From Arion vulgaris (lineage: Eukaryota; Mollusca; Gastropoda; Stylommatophora; Arionidae), in NCBI GenBank assembly GCA_020796225.1, contig CM036754.1:46947533-47011532 (forward strand): 64,000 nt of DNA, given 5' to 3'. Position 1 is the stretch's first letter. Each line of letters opens with the position of its first letter. Below, piece by piece: positions 12,101 through 25,100 of this stretch. A program made the position numbers and the translations under genes. Below the pieces are notes generated by a model, which saw nothing but the letters and a program-made list of their open reading frames with translations, ran no database searches and was not told where the DNA came from.

Positions 12101-15100
12101 ACATGGAAACAATGATGGAAAGAGAGATGAAAGAATGTGGCTGACATGGAAACAATGATGGAAAGAGAGATGAAAGAATGTGGCCTGACATGGAAACAAT
12201 GATGGAAAGAGAGATGAAAGAATGTAAGGACATGGAAACAATGATGGAAGAGATGAAAGAATGTGAAGGACATGGAAACAATGATGGAAAGATAGATGAA
12301 AGAATGTGGCCTGACATGGGAAACAATGATGGAAAGAGAGATGAAAGAATGTGAAGGACATGGAAACAATGATGGAAAGAGAGATGAAAGAATGTGGTCT
12401 GACATGGGAAACAATGATGGAAAGAGAGATGAAAGAATGTAGCTCTGACATGGGAAACAATGATGAAAGACAGATGAAAGAATGTGCTGACATGGAAACA
12501 ATGATGGAAAGAGAGATGAAGAAGTGGTCTGACATGGGAAACAATGATGGAAGAAGATAAAGAATGTGGTCTGACATTGGAAACAATGATGGAAAGAGAG
12601 ATGAAAGAATGTGGTCTGACATTGGAAACAATGATGGAAAGAGAGATAAAAGAATGTGGTCTGACATGGGAAACAATGATGGAAAGAGAGATGAAAGAAT
12701 GTGGTCTGACATGGGAAACAATGATGAAAGAGAGATGAAAGAATGTCTGACATGGAAACAATGATGGAAAGAGATGAAAGAATGTGGTCTGACATGGAAA
12801 CAATGATGGAAAAAGAGATGAAAGAATGTAAGAATGGAAACAATGATGAAAGAGAGATGAAAGAATGAGGAGATGGGAAACAATGATGGAAAAGAGAGAA
12901 AAGAATGGTCTGACATGGAAACAATGATGGAAAGAGAGAAGAAGAATTGGTCTGACATGGGAAACAATGATGGAAAGAGAGATGAAAGAATGTGGTCTGA
13001 CATGGAAACAATGATGGAAAGAGAGATGAAAGAATGTGTCTGACATGGGAAAATGATGGAAAGAGAGATGAAAGAATGTGGTCTGACATGGGAAACAATG
13101 ATGGAAAGAGAGATGAAAGAATGTGGCCTGACATGGGAAACAATGATGGAAAAAGAGATGAAAGAATGTGGTCTGACATGGGAAAAAATGATGGAAAGAG
13201 AGATGAAAGAATGTGGTCTGACATGGAAATAAATGATGGAAAGAGAGATGAAAGAATGTGTCTGACATGGAAACAATGATGGAAAGAGAGATGAAAGAAT
13301 GTAGCTGACATGGAAACAATGATGGAAAGAGATGAAAGAATGTGTCTGACATGGAAACAATGATGGAAGAGAGATGAAAGAATGTGGTCTGACATGGGAA
13401 ACAATGATGGAAAGAGAGATGAAAGAATGTGAAGGACATGGAAACAATGATGGAAAGAGAGATAAAGAATGTGGTCTGACATGGGAAACAATGATGGAAA
13501 GAGAGATGAAAGAATGTGGCCTGACATGGGAAACAATGATGGAAAGAGAGATGAAAGAATGTGGTCTGACATGGGAAACAATGATGGAAAGAGAGATGAA
13601 AGAATGTGAAGGACAGGGAAACAATGATGGAAAGAGAGATGAAAGAATGAAGGATATGGAAACAATGATGGAAAGAGAGATGAAAGAATGTGGGCTGACA
13701 TGGGAAACAATGATGGAAAGAGAGATGAAAGAATGTGAAGGACATAAAACAATGATGGAAAGAGAGATGAAAGAATGTGGTCTGACATTGGAAACAATGA
13801 TGGAAAGAGAGATGAAAGAATGTGGCCTTGACATGGGAAATAATGATGGAAAGAGAGATGAAAGAATGTGGTCTGATAGGAAACAATGATGGAAAGACAG
13901 ATGAAAGAATGTGGCTGGACATGGGAAACAATGATGGAAGAGAGATGAAAGAATGTGGTCTGACATGGGAAACAATGATGGAAAGAGAGATGAAAGAATG
14001 TGTGTCTGACATGGGAAACAATGATGGAAAGAGAGATGAAAGAATGTGGTCTGACATGGGAAACAATGATGGAAAGAGAGATGAAAGAATGTGTTCTGAC
14101 ATGGGAAACAATGATGGAAAGAGAGATGAAGAATGTGTGTCTGAGCATGGAAACTGATGGAAAGAGAGAGAAAGAATGTGGTCTGACATGGGAAACAATG
14201 ATGAAAGAGAGATAAAAGAATGTGGTCTGACATGGGAAACAATGATGGAAAGAGAGATGAAAGAATGTGTTCTGACATGGGAAACAATGATGGAAAGAGA
14301 GATGAAAGAATGTGGCCTGACATGGAAACAATGATGGAAAGAGAGATGAAAAGAATGTGGTCTGACATAGAAACAATGATGGAAAGAGAGATAAGAATGT
14401 GGTCTGACATGGAAACAATGATGGAAAGAGATGAAAGAATGGTCTACATGGAAACAATGATGGAAAGAGAGATGAAAGAATGTGGCCTGACATGGGAAAC
14501 AATGATGGAAAGAGAGATAAAGAATGTGGTCTGACATGGGAAACAATGATGGAAAGAGAGATGAAAGAATGTGGCCTGACATGGGAAACAATGATGGAAA
14601 GAGAGATGAAAGAATGTGGCCTTGACATGAAACAATGATGGAAAGAGAGATGAAAGAATGTGTTCTGACATGGGAAACAATGATGGAAAGAGAGATGAAA
14701 GAATGTGTTCTGACATGGGAAACAATGATGGAAAGACAGATGAAAGAATGTGAAGGACATGGAAACAATGATGGAAAGAGAGATGAAAGAATGTGGCCTG
14801 ACATGGAAACAATGATGGAAAGAGATGAAAGAATGTGTTCTGACATGGAAACAATGATGGAAAGAGAGATGAAAGAATGTGGCCTGACATGGGAAACAAT
14901 GATGGAAAGACAGATGAAAGAATGTGGTCTGACATGGGAAACAATGATGGAAAGAGAGATGAAAGAATGAAGGAATGAGAACAATGATGGAAAGAGATGA
15001 AAGAATGTGGCCTGACATGGAAACAATGATGGAAAGAGAGATAGAAGAATGTGTCTGACATGGGAAACAATGATGGAAAGAGAGATGAAAGAATGTGGTC

Positions 15101-18100
15101 TGACAGGGAAATAATGATGGAAAAAGAGATGAAAGAATGTGGTCTGACATGGAAACAATGATGGAAAGAGATGAAAGAATGTAGTCCGACATGGAAACAA
15201 TGATGGAAAGAGAGATGAAAGAATGTGGTCTGACATGGGAAACAATGATTGAAAGAGAGATGAAAGAATGTGGTCTGACATGGGAAACAATGATGGAAAG
15301 AGAGATGAAAGAATGTGGTCTGACATGGGAAACAATGATGAAGAAGATGAAAGAATGTGGTCTGACATTGGAAACAATGATGGAAAGAGAGATGAAAGAA
15401 TGTGGTCTGACATGGGAAACAATGATGGAAAGAGAGATGAAAGAATGTGGTCTGACATGGAAACAATGATGGAAAGAGAGATGAAAGAATGTGTCTGACA
15501 TGGAAACAATGATGGAAAGAGAGATGAAAGAATGTGTCTGACATGGGAAACAATGATGGAAAGAGAGATGAAAGAATGTGGTCTGACATGGGAAACAATG
15601 ATGGAAAGACAGATGAAAGAATGTGGTCTGACATTGGAAACAATGATGGAAAGAGAGATGAAAGAATGTGGCCTGACATGGGAAACTGATGGAAAGAGAG
15701 ATGAAAGAATGTAGTCTGACATGAGAAACAATGATGGAAGAGAGATGAAAGAATGGAAGGACATGGAAACAATGATGGAAAGAGAGATGAAAGAATGTGA
15801 CATGGAAACAATGATGGAAAGACAGATGAAAGAATGTGAAGGACATGGGAAACAATGATGGAGACAGATGAAAGAATGTGGCCTGACATGGAAACAATGA
15901 TGAAAGAGAGATGAAAGAATGTGGCCTGACATGGGAAACAATGATGGAAAGACAGATGAAAGAATGTGAAGGACATGGGAAACAATGATGGAAAGAGAGA
16001 TGAAAGAATGTGGTCTGACATTGGAAACAATGATGGAAAGAGAGATGAAAGAATGTGGCCTGACATTGGAAACAATGATGGAAAGAGAGATGAAAGAATG
16101 TGGTCTGACATGGGAAACAATGATGGAAAGAGAGATGAAAGAATGTGGTCTGACATTGGAAACAATGATGGAAAGAGAGATGAAAGAATGTGGTCTGACA
16201 TTGGAAACAATGATGGAAAGAGAGATGAAAGAATGTGGCCTGACATGGGAAACAATGATGGAAAGACAGATGAAAGAATGTGAAGGACATGGAAACAATG
16301 ATGGAAAGAGAGATGAAAGAATGTGGTCTTGACAGGAAACAATGATGGAAAGAGAGATGAAAGAATGTGAAGGACATGGGAAACAATGATGGAAAGAGAG
16401 ATGAAAGAATGTGGTCTGACATGGGAAACAATGATGGAAAGAGAGATGAAAGAATGTGGGCTGACATGGGAAACAATGATGGAAAGAGAGATGAAAGAAT
16501 GTGTCTGACATGGAAACAATGATGGAAGAGAATGAAAGAATGTGAGACATGGAAACAATGATGGAAAGAGAGATGAAAGAATGTGAAGGACATGGAAACA
16601 ATGATGGAAAGAGAGATGAAAGAATGTGGCCTGACATGGGAAACAATGATGGAAGAGAGATGAAAGAATGTGGTCTGACATGGAAACAATGATGGAAAGA
16701 GAGATGAAAGAATGTGAAGACATGGAAACTAATGAGGAAAGAGAGATGAAAGAATGTGGTCTGACATTGGAAACAATGATGGAAAGAGAGATGAAAGAAT
16801 GTGGCCTGACATGGAAACAATGATGGAAAGACAGATGAAAGAGAATGTGTCTGACATGGAAAAATGATGGAAAGAGAGATGAAAGAATGTAGTCTGACAT
16901 GGAAACAATGATGGAAAGAGAGATGAAAGAATGTGGTCTGACATGGGAAACTGATGGAAAGAGAGATGAAAGAATGTGGCCTGACATGGAAACAATGATG
17001 GAAAGACAGATGAGAATGTGAAGGACATGGAAACAATGATGGAAAGAGAGATGAAAAATGTGCCTGACATGAAACAATGATGGAAGAGAGATGAAAGAAT
17101 GTGTCTGACATGGGAAACAATGATGGAAAGAGAGATGAAAGAATGTGGCCTGACATTGGAAACAATGATGGAAAGAGAGATGAAAGAATGTGGTCTGACA
17201 TGGGAAACAATGATGGAAAGAGAGATGAAAGAATGTGAAGGACATGGAAACAATGATGGAAAGAGAGATGAAAGAATGTGGTCTGACATTGGAAACAATG
17301 ATGGAAAGAGAGATGAAAGAATGTGGTCTGACATGGGAAACTGATGGAAAGAGAGATGAAAGAATGTGGTCTGACATGGGAAACAATGATGGAAAGACAG
17401 ATGAAAGAATGTGGTCTGACATGGAAAACAATGATGGAAAGAGAGATGAAAGAATGTGGTCTGACATTGGAAACAATGATGGAAAGAGAGATGAAAGAAT
17501 GTGGTCTGACATTGGAAACAATGATGGAAAGAGAGATGAAAGAATGTGGTCTGACTTATGGAAACAATGATGGAAAGAGAGATGAAAGAATGTGGTCTGA
17601 CATGGGAAAAAATGATGGAAAGAGAGATGAAAGAATGTGGTCTGACATGGGAAACAATGATGGAAAAGAGAGATGAAAGAATGTGGTCTGACATGGAAAC
17701 AATGATGGAAAGAGAGATGAAAGAATGTGTCTGACATGGAAACAATGATGGAAAAAGAGATGAAAGAATGTGGTCTGACATGGGAAACAATGATGGAAAG
17801 ACAGATGAAAGAATGTGAAGGACATGGAAACAATGATGGAAAAGAGATGAAAGAATGTGGTCTGACATGGAAACAATGATGGAAGAGAGATGAAAGAATG
17901 TGTCTGACATGGAAACATGATGGAAGAGATGAAAGAATGTGTCTACATGGGAAACAATGATGGAAAGAGAGATGAAAGAATGTGTCTGACAGAGAAACAT
18001 GATGGAGAGAATGAAAAAGAATGTGGTCTGACATGGGAAACAATGATGGAAAGAGAGATGAAAGAATGTGAAGGACATGGGAAACAATGATGGAAAGACA

Positions 18101-20230
18101 GATGAAAGAATGTCGTCTGACATGGAAACAATGATGGAAAGAGAGATGAAAGAATGTGAAGGACATGAAACAATGATGGAAAGAGAGATGAAAGAATGTA
18201 GTCTGACATGGAAACAATGAGAAAGAGAGATGAAAGAATGTGGTCTGACATGGGAAACAATGATGGAAAGACAGATGAAAGAATGTGGCCTGACATGGGA
18301 AACAATGATGGAAAGAGAGATGAAAGAATGTGAAGGACATGGAAACAATGATGGAAAGAGAGATGAAAGAATGAAGGACATGGAAACAATGATGGAAAGA
18401 GAGATGAAAGAATGTGGCCTGACATGGGAAACAATGATGGAAAGACAGATGAAAGAATGTGGTCTGACATGGGAAACAATGATGGAAGAGAGATGAAAGA
18501 ATGTGGTCTGACATGGGAAACAATGATGGAAAGAGAGATGAAAGAATGTGTTCTGACATGGAAACAATGATGGAAAGAGAGATGAAAGAATGTGGTCTGA
18601 CATGGGAAACAATGATGGAAAGAGAGATGAAAGAATGTGGTCTGACATGAACAATATGGAAAGAGAGATGAAAGAATGTGAGTCTGACATGGAAACAATG
18701 ATGGAAAGACAGATGAAAGAATGTGAAGGACATGGGAAACAATGATGGAAGAGAGATGAAAAGAATGTGCTGACATGGAAACAATGATGGAGAAGAGATG
18801 AAAGAATGTGAAGGACATGGAAACAATGATGGAAAAAGAGATGAAAGAATGTGGTCTGACATGGGAAACAATGATGGAAAGAGAGATGAAAGAATGTGGT
18901 CTGACATGGGAAACAATGATGGAAAGAGAGATGAAAGAATGTGGCCTGACATGGGAAACAATGATGGAAAGAGAGATGAAAGAATGTGAAGGACATGGAA
19001 ACAATGATGGAAAGAGAGATGAAAGAATGTGCCTGACAGGAAACAATGATGGAAAGACAGATGAAAGAATGTGGCCTGACATGGGAAACAATGATGGAAA
19101 GAGAGATGAAAGAATGTGAAGGACATGGGAAACAATGATGGAAAGAGAGATGAAAGAATGTGGCCTGACATGGGAAACAATGATGGAAAGACAGATGAAA
19201 GAATGTGGCCTGACATGGGAAACAATGATGGAAAGAGAGATGAAAGAATGTGGCTGACATGAAAAATGATGGAAAGAGAGATGAAGAATGTGGTCTGACA
19301 TGGAAACAATGATGGAAAGAGAGAGATGAAAGAATGTGTCTGACATAGAAACAATGATGGAAAAGAGATGAAAGAATGTGGCCTGATATGGAAACAATGA
19401 TGGAAAGAGAGATGAAAAGAATGTGGTCTGACATAGGGAAACAATGATGGAAAGAGATGATAAAGAATGTGGCCTGACATGGAAACAATGATGGAAAGAG
19501 AGATGAAAGAATGTGTTTAAGGAAACAATGATGGAAAGAGAGATGAAAGAATGTGGCCTGACATGGGAAACAATGATGGAAAAGAGAGATGAAAGAATGT
19601 GGTCTGACATGGGAAACAATGATGGAAAGAGAGATGAAAGAATGTGTTCTGACATGGGAAACAATGATGGAAAGACAGATGAAAGAATGTGGTCTGACAT
19701 GGGAAACAATGATGGAAAGAGAGAGAAAGAATGTGTTCTGACATGGAAACAATGATGGAAAGAGAGATGAAAGAATGTGGTCTGACATGGGAAACTGATG
19801 GAAAGAGAGATGAAAGAATGTGGCCTGACATTGGAAACAATGATGGAAAGAGAGATGAAAGAATGTGGCCTGACATGGAAACAATGATGGAAAGAGAGAT
19901 GAAAAGAATGTGGTCTACATGGAAACAATGATGGAAAGAGAGATGAAAGAATGTGGCCTGACATAGGAAACAATGATGGAAAGAGATGAAAGAATGTGGT
20001 CTGACATGGAAACAATGATGGAAAGAGAGATGAAAAGAATGGCCTGACATGGAAACAATGATGGAAGAGATGAAAGAATGTGGTCTGACATGGAAACAAT
20101 GATGGAAAGAGAGATGAAAGAATGTAGGCCTGACATGGGAAACAAAATGGAAGAGAGATGAAAGAATGTGGTCTGACATGGAAACAATGATGGAAAGAGA
20201 GATGAAAGAATGTATGGACATGGGAAACAA
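9195..20230. repeat. 45-bp purine-rich minisatellite, about 11 kb
   Basis: The unit contains GAAACAATGATGGAAAGAGA, then GATGAAAGAATG, then a variable part (TGGTCTGACATGG, TGGCCTGACATGG or TGAAGGACATGG). There are roughly 240-250 units. The + strand is strongly purine-rich. Length heterogeneity of 41-46 bp comes from frequent one- and two-base deletions. All three antisense frames lack stops in the typical unit, which yields antisense reading frames of up to 2,694 codons (9126-17210), with 15-residue periods such as SDHILSSLFPSLFPM. No start context, splice signals or non-repetitive domain accompany them, so I annotate a repeat, not genes. Confidence 0.95.
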
Positions 20231-20289
20231 TTAGTAGACGGGCGACATAATGACAACAATGGAAATCTCTAGTGGAAGACTTATTTGTC

Positions 20290-20452
20290 AACAGAACATG
20301 AAGATAGATGTAGATAGACATAGGTAGATAGACAGATCGATAGACAGGTAAATAGACAGATTGATAGACAGATAGACAGGTAGATAGACAGATTGATAGA
20401 CTGGTAGATAGACAGTGATAGACAGGTAGATAGACAGATAGATAGAGAGGTG
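20290..20452. repeat. GATA/GACA-type microsatellite
   Basis: Interspersed GATAGACAGGTAGATAGACA tetranucleotide repeats lie between the 45-bp array and the first visible DHTKD1 exon. The array ends about 50 bp before the inferred splice acceptor at 20504. Confidence 0.9.
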
Positions 20453-20504
20453 ATATCTGAACATCTTGAAACTAATTCTGTTTCTACATCTTGCGTGGCT
20501 TCAG

Positions 20505-20605
20505 TAAAGTGGCTCCTGCAATCTGGTCTGGTTATGCTACTCCCACACGGTATGGATGGGGCTGGACCTGAACACTCTTCCTGCAGGATTGAAAGATTCT
20601 TACAG
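20505..20605 (+). CDS. DHTKD1: DHTKD1 exon (first visible): 2-oxoadipate dehydrogenase E1
   Basis: Reads [14 protein letters not shown], then [19 protein letters not shown] (33 codons from 20507), followed by the donor GTTAGT at 20606. The PHG-DG-GPEHSS-R-ERFLQ signature belongs to the ThDP-dependent 2-oxoacid dehydrogenase E1 family. DGAG and SSCR are the DHTKD1 form, as opposed to OGDH. DHTKD1 makes the decarboxylating E1 of the mitochondrial 2-oxoadipate dehydrogenase complex. A Met replaces the Tyr usual in PHGYDG. The acceptor is inferred as TTCAG at 20504, leaving two bases (TA) to complete a codon from an upstream exon that is not in the window. This 5' boundary is the least certain of the gene. 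Confidence 0.88.
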
Positions 20606-20635
20606 GTTAGTACTTTCTATCACACCTGTCATGTT

Positions 20636-20735
20636 ACTCACCTGGATGTCACTACACCTGTATGTCCTTACATCTGTATGTCACTACACCTGTATTCTTA
20701 CGCATGTATGCTACTACACAGGTACACCTGTACAC
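20636..20735. repeat. 18-bp minisatellite, left part
   Basis: Short direct repeats of the type CACTACACCTGTATGT start about 30 bp after the DHTKD1 donor. The same repeat resumes at 21805-21885 (ATGTCCCTACACCTG). The LINE debris between them appears to have been inserted into one array. Confidence 0.75.
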
Positions 20736-21135
20736 CAACGAGACATGGACAGTGTATAGCAGAAATGCAACAAAACTAAACCCCTTCCACACAAGCTGTC
20801 TATGCAGACTACTAAAAATAAACTTGCAGGACAAAATTCCAGATACCGAAGTCCTCATAAGAGCCAAGATTGCAAGCATAAACACCTTGTTGCAAAAGTC
20901 CTAGGTGAGATAGGCTGATCACATTGCTCAAATTCCTGATAAATGCATCCCAAAGCAATTGATGTATGCGAATTTCAAGGGTGCAGATGATAGGTTGGTG
21001 GACAGAAAAATGTGTGAACACTCATTAAAATGTCTCTAAAGTGCTTCGATATAGACACCACATGCTGGGAATCCCTTGTGAAAGATCGCCAAATGTGGCG
21101 CTGTAATAATAGCCGTCCATCGCAAGCGATGATGA
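20736..21135 (+). pseudogene. LINE ORF2 C-terminal remnant
   Basis: Across frames one reads [20 protein letters not shown], then LLKINLQDKIPDTEVLIRAK, then IPKQLMYANFKGADDR and IDTTCWESLVKDRQMWR. This order (ETWTVY, then HxSCLRxLL, then WQDKIPDTEVL, then a W-x-x-L-x-x-DR-x-x-WR tail) is characteristic of the C-terminal region of one group of metazoan non-LTR retrotransposons. Stops and shifts show that it is dead. The expected zinc-finger tail is present, but in the opposite orientation (next entry). It lies within a DHTKD1 intron. Confidence 0.8.
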
Positions 21136-21143
21136 CAACAATC

Positions 21144-21389
21144 TCAGACGTGTACTGTTGCACCTCTCTGGTGTGTGCAGAGGTGACTGTAGAGTCCAAT
21201 CCTAGAACAGAATCCCCGACCACAGGTGGGGCATACATGATCAAGGTTAGACATGTGCGTGTTGTGTGCTCTGTTGTAATTGTCTGAAACTGTAGCTTGC
21301 GCTGTATTTGGATTATAGTGAGGAAAATTTGCGCTATTTGTCAACCTCACTCTCTCGTCCAGGACTATCTGTATCCAGGGGCAAGACAA
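21144..21389 (-). pseudogene. inverted LINE zinc-finger tail, copy 1
   Basis: The - strand reads THMSNLDHVCPTCGRGF followed by CSRIGLYSHLCTHQRGATVHV. This is a C-x2-C-x12-H-x3-H finger of the kind that ends some LINE ORF2 proteins. It lies directly beside the + strand ORF2 remnant but points the other way, so the 3' end of the element has been inverted or comes from a second insertion. Confidence 0.75.
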
Positions 21390-21544
21390 GTCAAGACGAC
21401 TGGAGATAGTGCCAGATGCAGTGGATGACCAGGGCTTTCTAAAGTGCCTCGCCGTGCTCTATGCGGTCCACACCGCTCTGCTGTGATCCGCCTTTCTAAC
21501 CGTTGAGCCAGTTAGTGGCCTCATCCGCGAAGTCAGCCGGATCC

Positions 21545-21800
21545 AGTCTTTGCATGCATCTCACAGTGGTGCTGTAATAACACAAGAGGAACTGGCATAG
21601 CTAAGAATTGTTGTACCATTGAGGCACAGAGAAAATGAGCTGCACGAAAAGACAGAACACACAACACCCACATGTCTAACCTTGATCATGTATGCCCCAC
21701 CTGTGGTAGGGAATTGTGTTCAAGGATTGTGCCTTACTATCACCTCCGCACACACATCCAAGGCTGTTGTCGTATCGCTGCAACGGACAGCTATTAGTAA
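21545..21800 (+). pseudogene. LINE zinc-finger tail, copy 2
   Basis: The + strand reads THMSNLDHVCPTCGREL, then CSRIVPYYHLRTHIQGC, the same finger as the inverted copy at 21144-21389. The two copies form an imperfect inverted repeat with roughly 350 bp between them. Confidence 0.75.
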
Positions 21801-21804
21801 TTAA

Positions 21805-21890
21805 ATGTCCCTACATCTGTATGTCACCACATCTGTATGTCCCCACACCTGCATGTCCCTACACCTGTATGTCTCCACACTTGAATGGTA
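21805..21890. repeat. 18-bp minisatellite, right part
   Basis: Four to five copies of ATGTCCCTACACCTGT-type units occur, matching the array at 20636-20735. It ends about 25 bp before the next DHTKD1 acceptor. Confidence 0.75.
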
Positions 21891-21915
21891 GATAATGACT
21901 TTGTTTTGTTGACAG

Positions 21916-22017
21916 CAATGTGATAGCAGAGAGGACCAAGTGGACAGCGAAAATGTCAACATTCAAATTGTCAACCCAACCACACCTGCTCAATACTTTC
22001 ACCTGCTCAGACGACAG
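21916..22017 (+). CDS. DHTKD1: DHTKD1 exon: thiamine-dependent E1
   Basis: The acceptor TTGACAG is at 21915 and the donor GTAAGT at 22018. The exon is 34 codons, phase 0 at both ends. It reads [17 protein letters not shown], then [17 protein letters not shown]. The [15 protein letters not shown] motif is conserved across E1 2-oxoacid dehydrogenases and follows the preceding ...IERFLQ exon directly. It belongs to the pyrimidine-binding (transketolase-like) part of the enzyme. The preceding intron (20606-21915) holds the LINE debris. A minisatellite begins about 95 bp after the donor. Confidence 0.92.
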
Positions 22018-22109
22018 GTAAGTCTTTAATCCCTCTCTCTTATCTTTTAGTTCCTCATCTGCAGAGAGTTGATTCTGTCTTTGCTCTACTACAGCATATG
22101 TCCATATCA

Positions 22110-25100
22110 CATCTTTGTAGGCACCCTGCACCAAAGTATATTATGTTGATAGTATCTCTTGTAGGCACCCTGCACCAAAGTATCTTATACTTATAGTATC
22201 TCTTGTAGGCACCCTGCAACAAAGTATCTTATACTTATAGTATCTCTTGTAGGCGCCCTGCACCAAAGTATCGTATAAAGTATCTCTTGTAGGCACCCTG
22301 CACCAAAATATCTTATACTTATAGTATCTCTTGTAGGCACCCTGCAACAAAGTATCTTATACTTATAGTATCTCTTGTAGGCACCCTGCACCAAAGTATC
22401 GTATAAAGTATCTCTTGTAGGCACCCTGCACCAAAATATCTTATACTTATAGTATCTCTTGTAGGCACCCTGCACCAAAATATCTTATACTTATAGTATC
22501 TCTTGTAGGCACCCTGCACCAAAATATCTTATACTTATAGTATCTCTTGTAGGCACCCTGCACCAAAGTATCTTATACTTATAGTATCTCTTGTAGGCAC
22601 CCTGCACCAAAGTATCGTATAAAGTATCTCTTGTAGGCACCCTGCACCAAAGTATCGTATAAAGTATCTCTTGTAGGCACCCTGCACCAAAGTATCATAT
22701 AAGTATCTCTTGTAGGCACCCTGCACCAAAGTATCGTATAAAGTATCTCTTGTAGGCACCCTGCACCAAAGTATCTTATACTTATAGTATCTCTTGTAGG
22801 CACCCTGCAACAAAGTATCTTATACTTATAGTATCTCTTGTAGGCACCCTGCACCAAAGTATCGTATAAAGTATCTCTTGTAGGCACCCTGCACCAAAAT
22901 ATCTTATACTTATAGTATCTCTTGTAGGCACCCTGCACCAAAATATCTTATACTTATAGTATCTCTTGTAGGCACCCTGCACCAAAGTATCTTATACTTA
23001 TAGTATCTCTTGTAGGCACCCTGCAACAAAGTATCTTATACTTATAGTATCTCTTGTAGGCACCCTGCAACAAAGTATCTTATACTTATAGTATCTCTTG
23101 TAGGCACCCTGCACCAAAGTATCTTATACTTATAGTATCTCTTGTAGGCACCCTGCACCAAAGTATCTTATACTTATAGTATCTCTTGTAGGCACCCTGC
23201 ACCAAAGTATCTTATACTTATAGTATCTCTTGTAGGCACCCTGCACCAAAGTATCGTATAAAGTATCTCTTGTAGGCACCCTGCACCAAAGTATCGTATA
23301 AAGTATCTCTTGTAGGCACCCTGCACCAAAGTATCGTATAAAGTATCTCTTGTAGGCACCCTGCACCAAAGTATCGTATAAAGTATCTCTTGTAGGCACC
23401 CTGCACCAAAGTATCGTATAAAGTATCTCTTGTAGGCACCCTGCACCAAAGTATCGTATAAAGTATCTCTTGTAGGCACCCTGCACCAAAGTATCTTATA
23501 CTTATAGTATCTCTTGTAGGCACCCTGCAACAAAGTATCTTATACTTATAGTATCTCTTGTAGGCACCCTGCACCAAAGTATCTTATACTTATAGTATCT
23601 CTTGTAGGCACCCTGCACCAAAGTATCTTATACTTATAGTATCTCTTGTAGGCACCCTGCACCAAAGTATCTTATACTTATAGTATCTCTTGTAGGCACC
23701 CTGCACCAAAGTATCTTATACTTATAGTATCTCTTGTAGGCACCCTGCACCAAAGTATCTTATACTTATAGTATCTCTTGTAGGCACCCTGCAACAAAGT
23801 ATTTTATACTTATAGTATCTCTTGTAGGCGCCCTGCACCAAAGTATCGTATAAAGTATCTCTTGTAGGCACCCTGCACCAAAGTATCTTATACTTATAGT
23901 ATCTCTTGTAGGCACCCTGCACCAAAATATCTTATACTTATAGTATCTCTTGTAGGCACCCTGCACCAAAGTATCTTATACTTATAGTATCTCTTGTAGG
24001 CACCCTGCAACAAAGTATCTTATACTTATAGTATCTCTTGTAGGCACCCTGCACCAAAGTATCTTATACTTATAGTATCTCTTGTAGGCACCCTGCACCA
24101 AAATATCTTATACTTATAGTATCTCTTGTAGGCACCCTGCACCAAAGTATCTTATACTTATAGTATCTCTTGTAGGCACCCTGCACCAAAGTATCGTATA
24201 AAGTATCTCTTGTAGGCACCCTGCACCAAAGTATCGTATAAAGTATCTCTTGTAGGCACCCTGCACCAAAGTATCGTATAAAGTATCTCTTGTAGGCACC
24301 CTGCACCAAAGTATCGTATAAAGTATCTCTTGTAGGCACCTGCACCAAAGTATGTAGATAGTATCTCTGTAGGCACTCTGCACCAAAGTATTGTATAGAT
24401 TCTCTTGTAGGACCTCTGCACCAAAGTATCTTATACTTATAGTATTCTTGTAGCACCCTGCAACAAAGTATCTTATACTTATAGTATCCTGTACACTCCT
24501 GCAACAAAGTATCTTATACTTATAGTATCCTTGAGGGCTGCCAACTTAACTATAGTATCTCTTGTAGGCACCTGCACAAAGTATCTTATACTTATAGCAT
24601 CTCTTGTAGAGCCTGTTCCAAAGTATCTTATACTTATAGTATCTCTTGTAGGCACCTGCCCAAAGTATCTTATACTTATAGTATCTCTTGTAGGCACCCT
24701 GCACCAAAGTATCTTATACTTATAGTATCTCTTGTAGGCACCCTGCACCAAAGTATCTTATACTTATAGTATCTCTGTAGCTACTCCTGCACCAAAGTAT
24801 CTTATACTTATAGTATCTCTTGTAGGCACCTGCACAAAGTATCTATACTTATAGTATCTCTTGTAGGCACCCTGCAACCAAGTATCTTATACTTATAGTA
24901 TCTCTTGGCTACCCTGCAACTAAAGTATCTTATACTATAGTATCTCTTGTAGGCACTCTCAACAAAGTATCTTATACTTATAGTATCTCTTGTAGGCCTC
25001 ACCATCGATAGTCATCCTATGTACACCTGACATATCTTATACTTATAGTATTCTGAGGCCCTGCACCAAAGTATCGTATAAAGTATCTCTTGTAGGCACC

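Noticed and set aside
9126..17210. 2,694-codon antisense reading frame
   Set aside because: It is wholly made of the 45-bp repeat, all antisense frames are open in it, and no domain, splice or start signal supports it.
22191..24507. Antisense frames repeating MVQGAYKRYYKYKI
   Set aside because: Repeat-derived. Frame changes follow the 44/40-bp unit mix and no other support exists.
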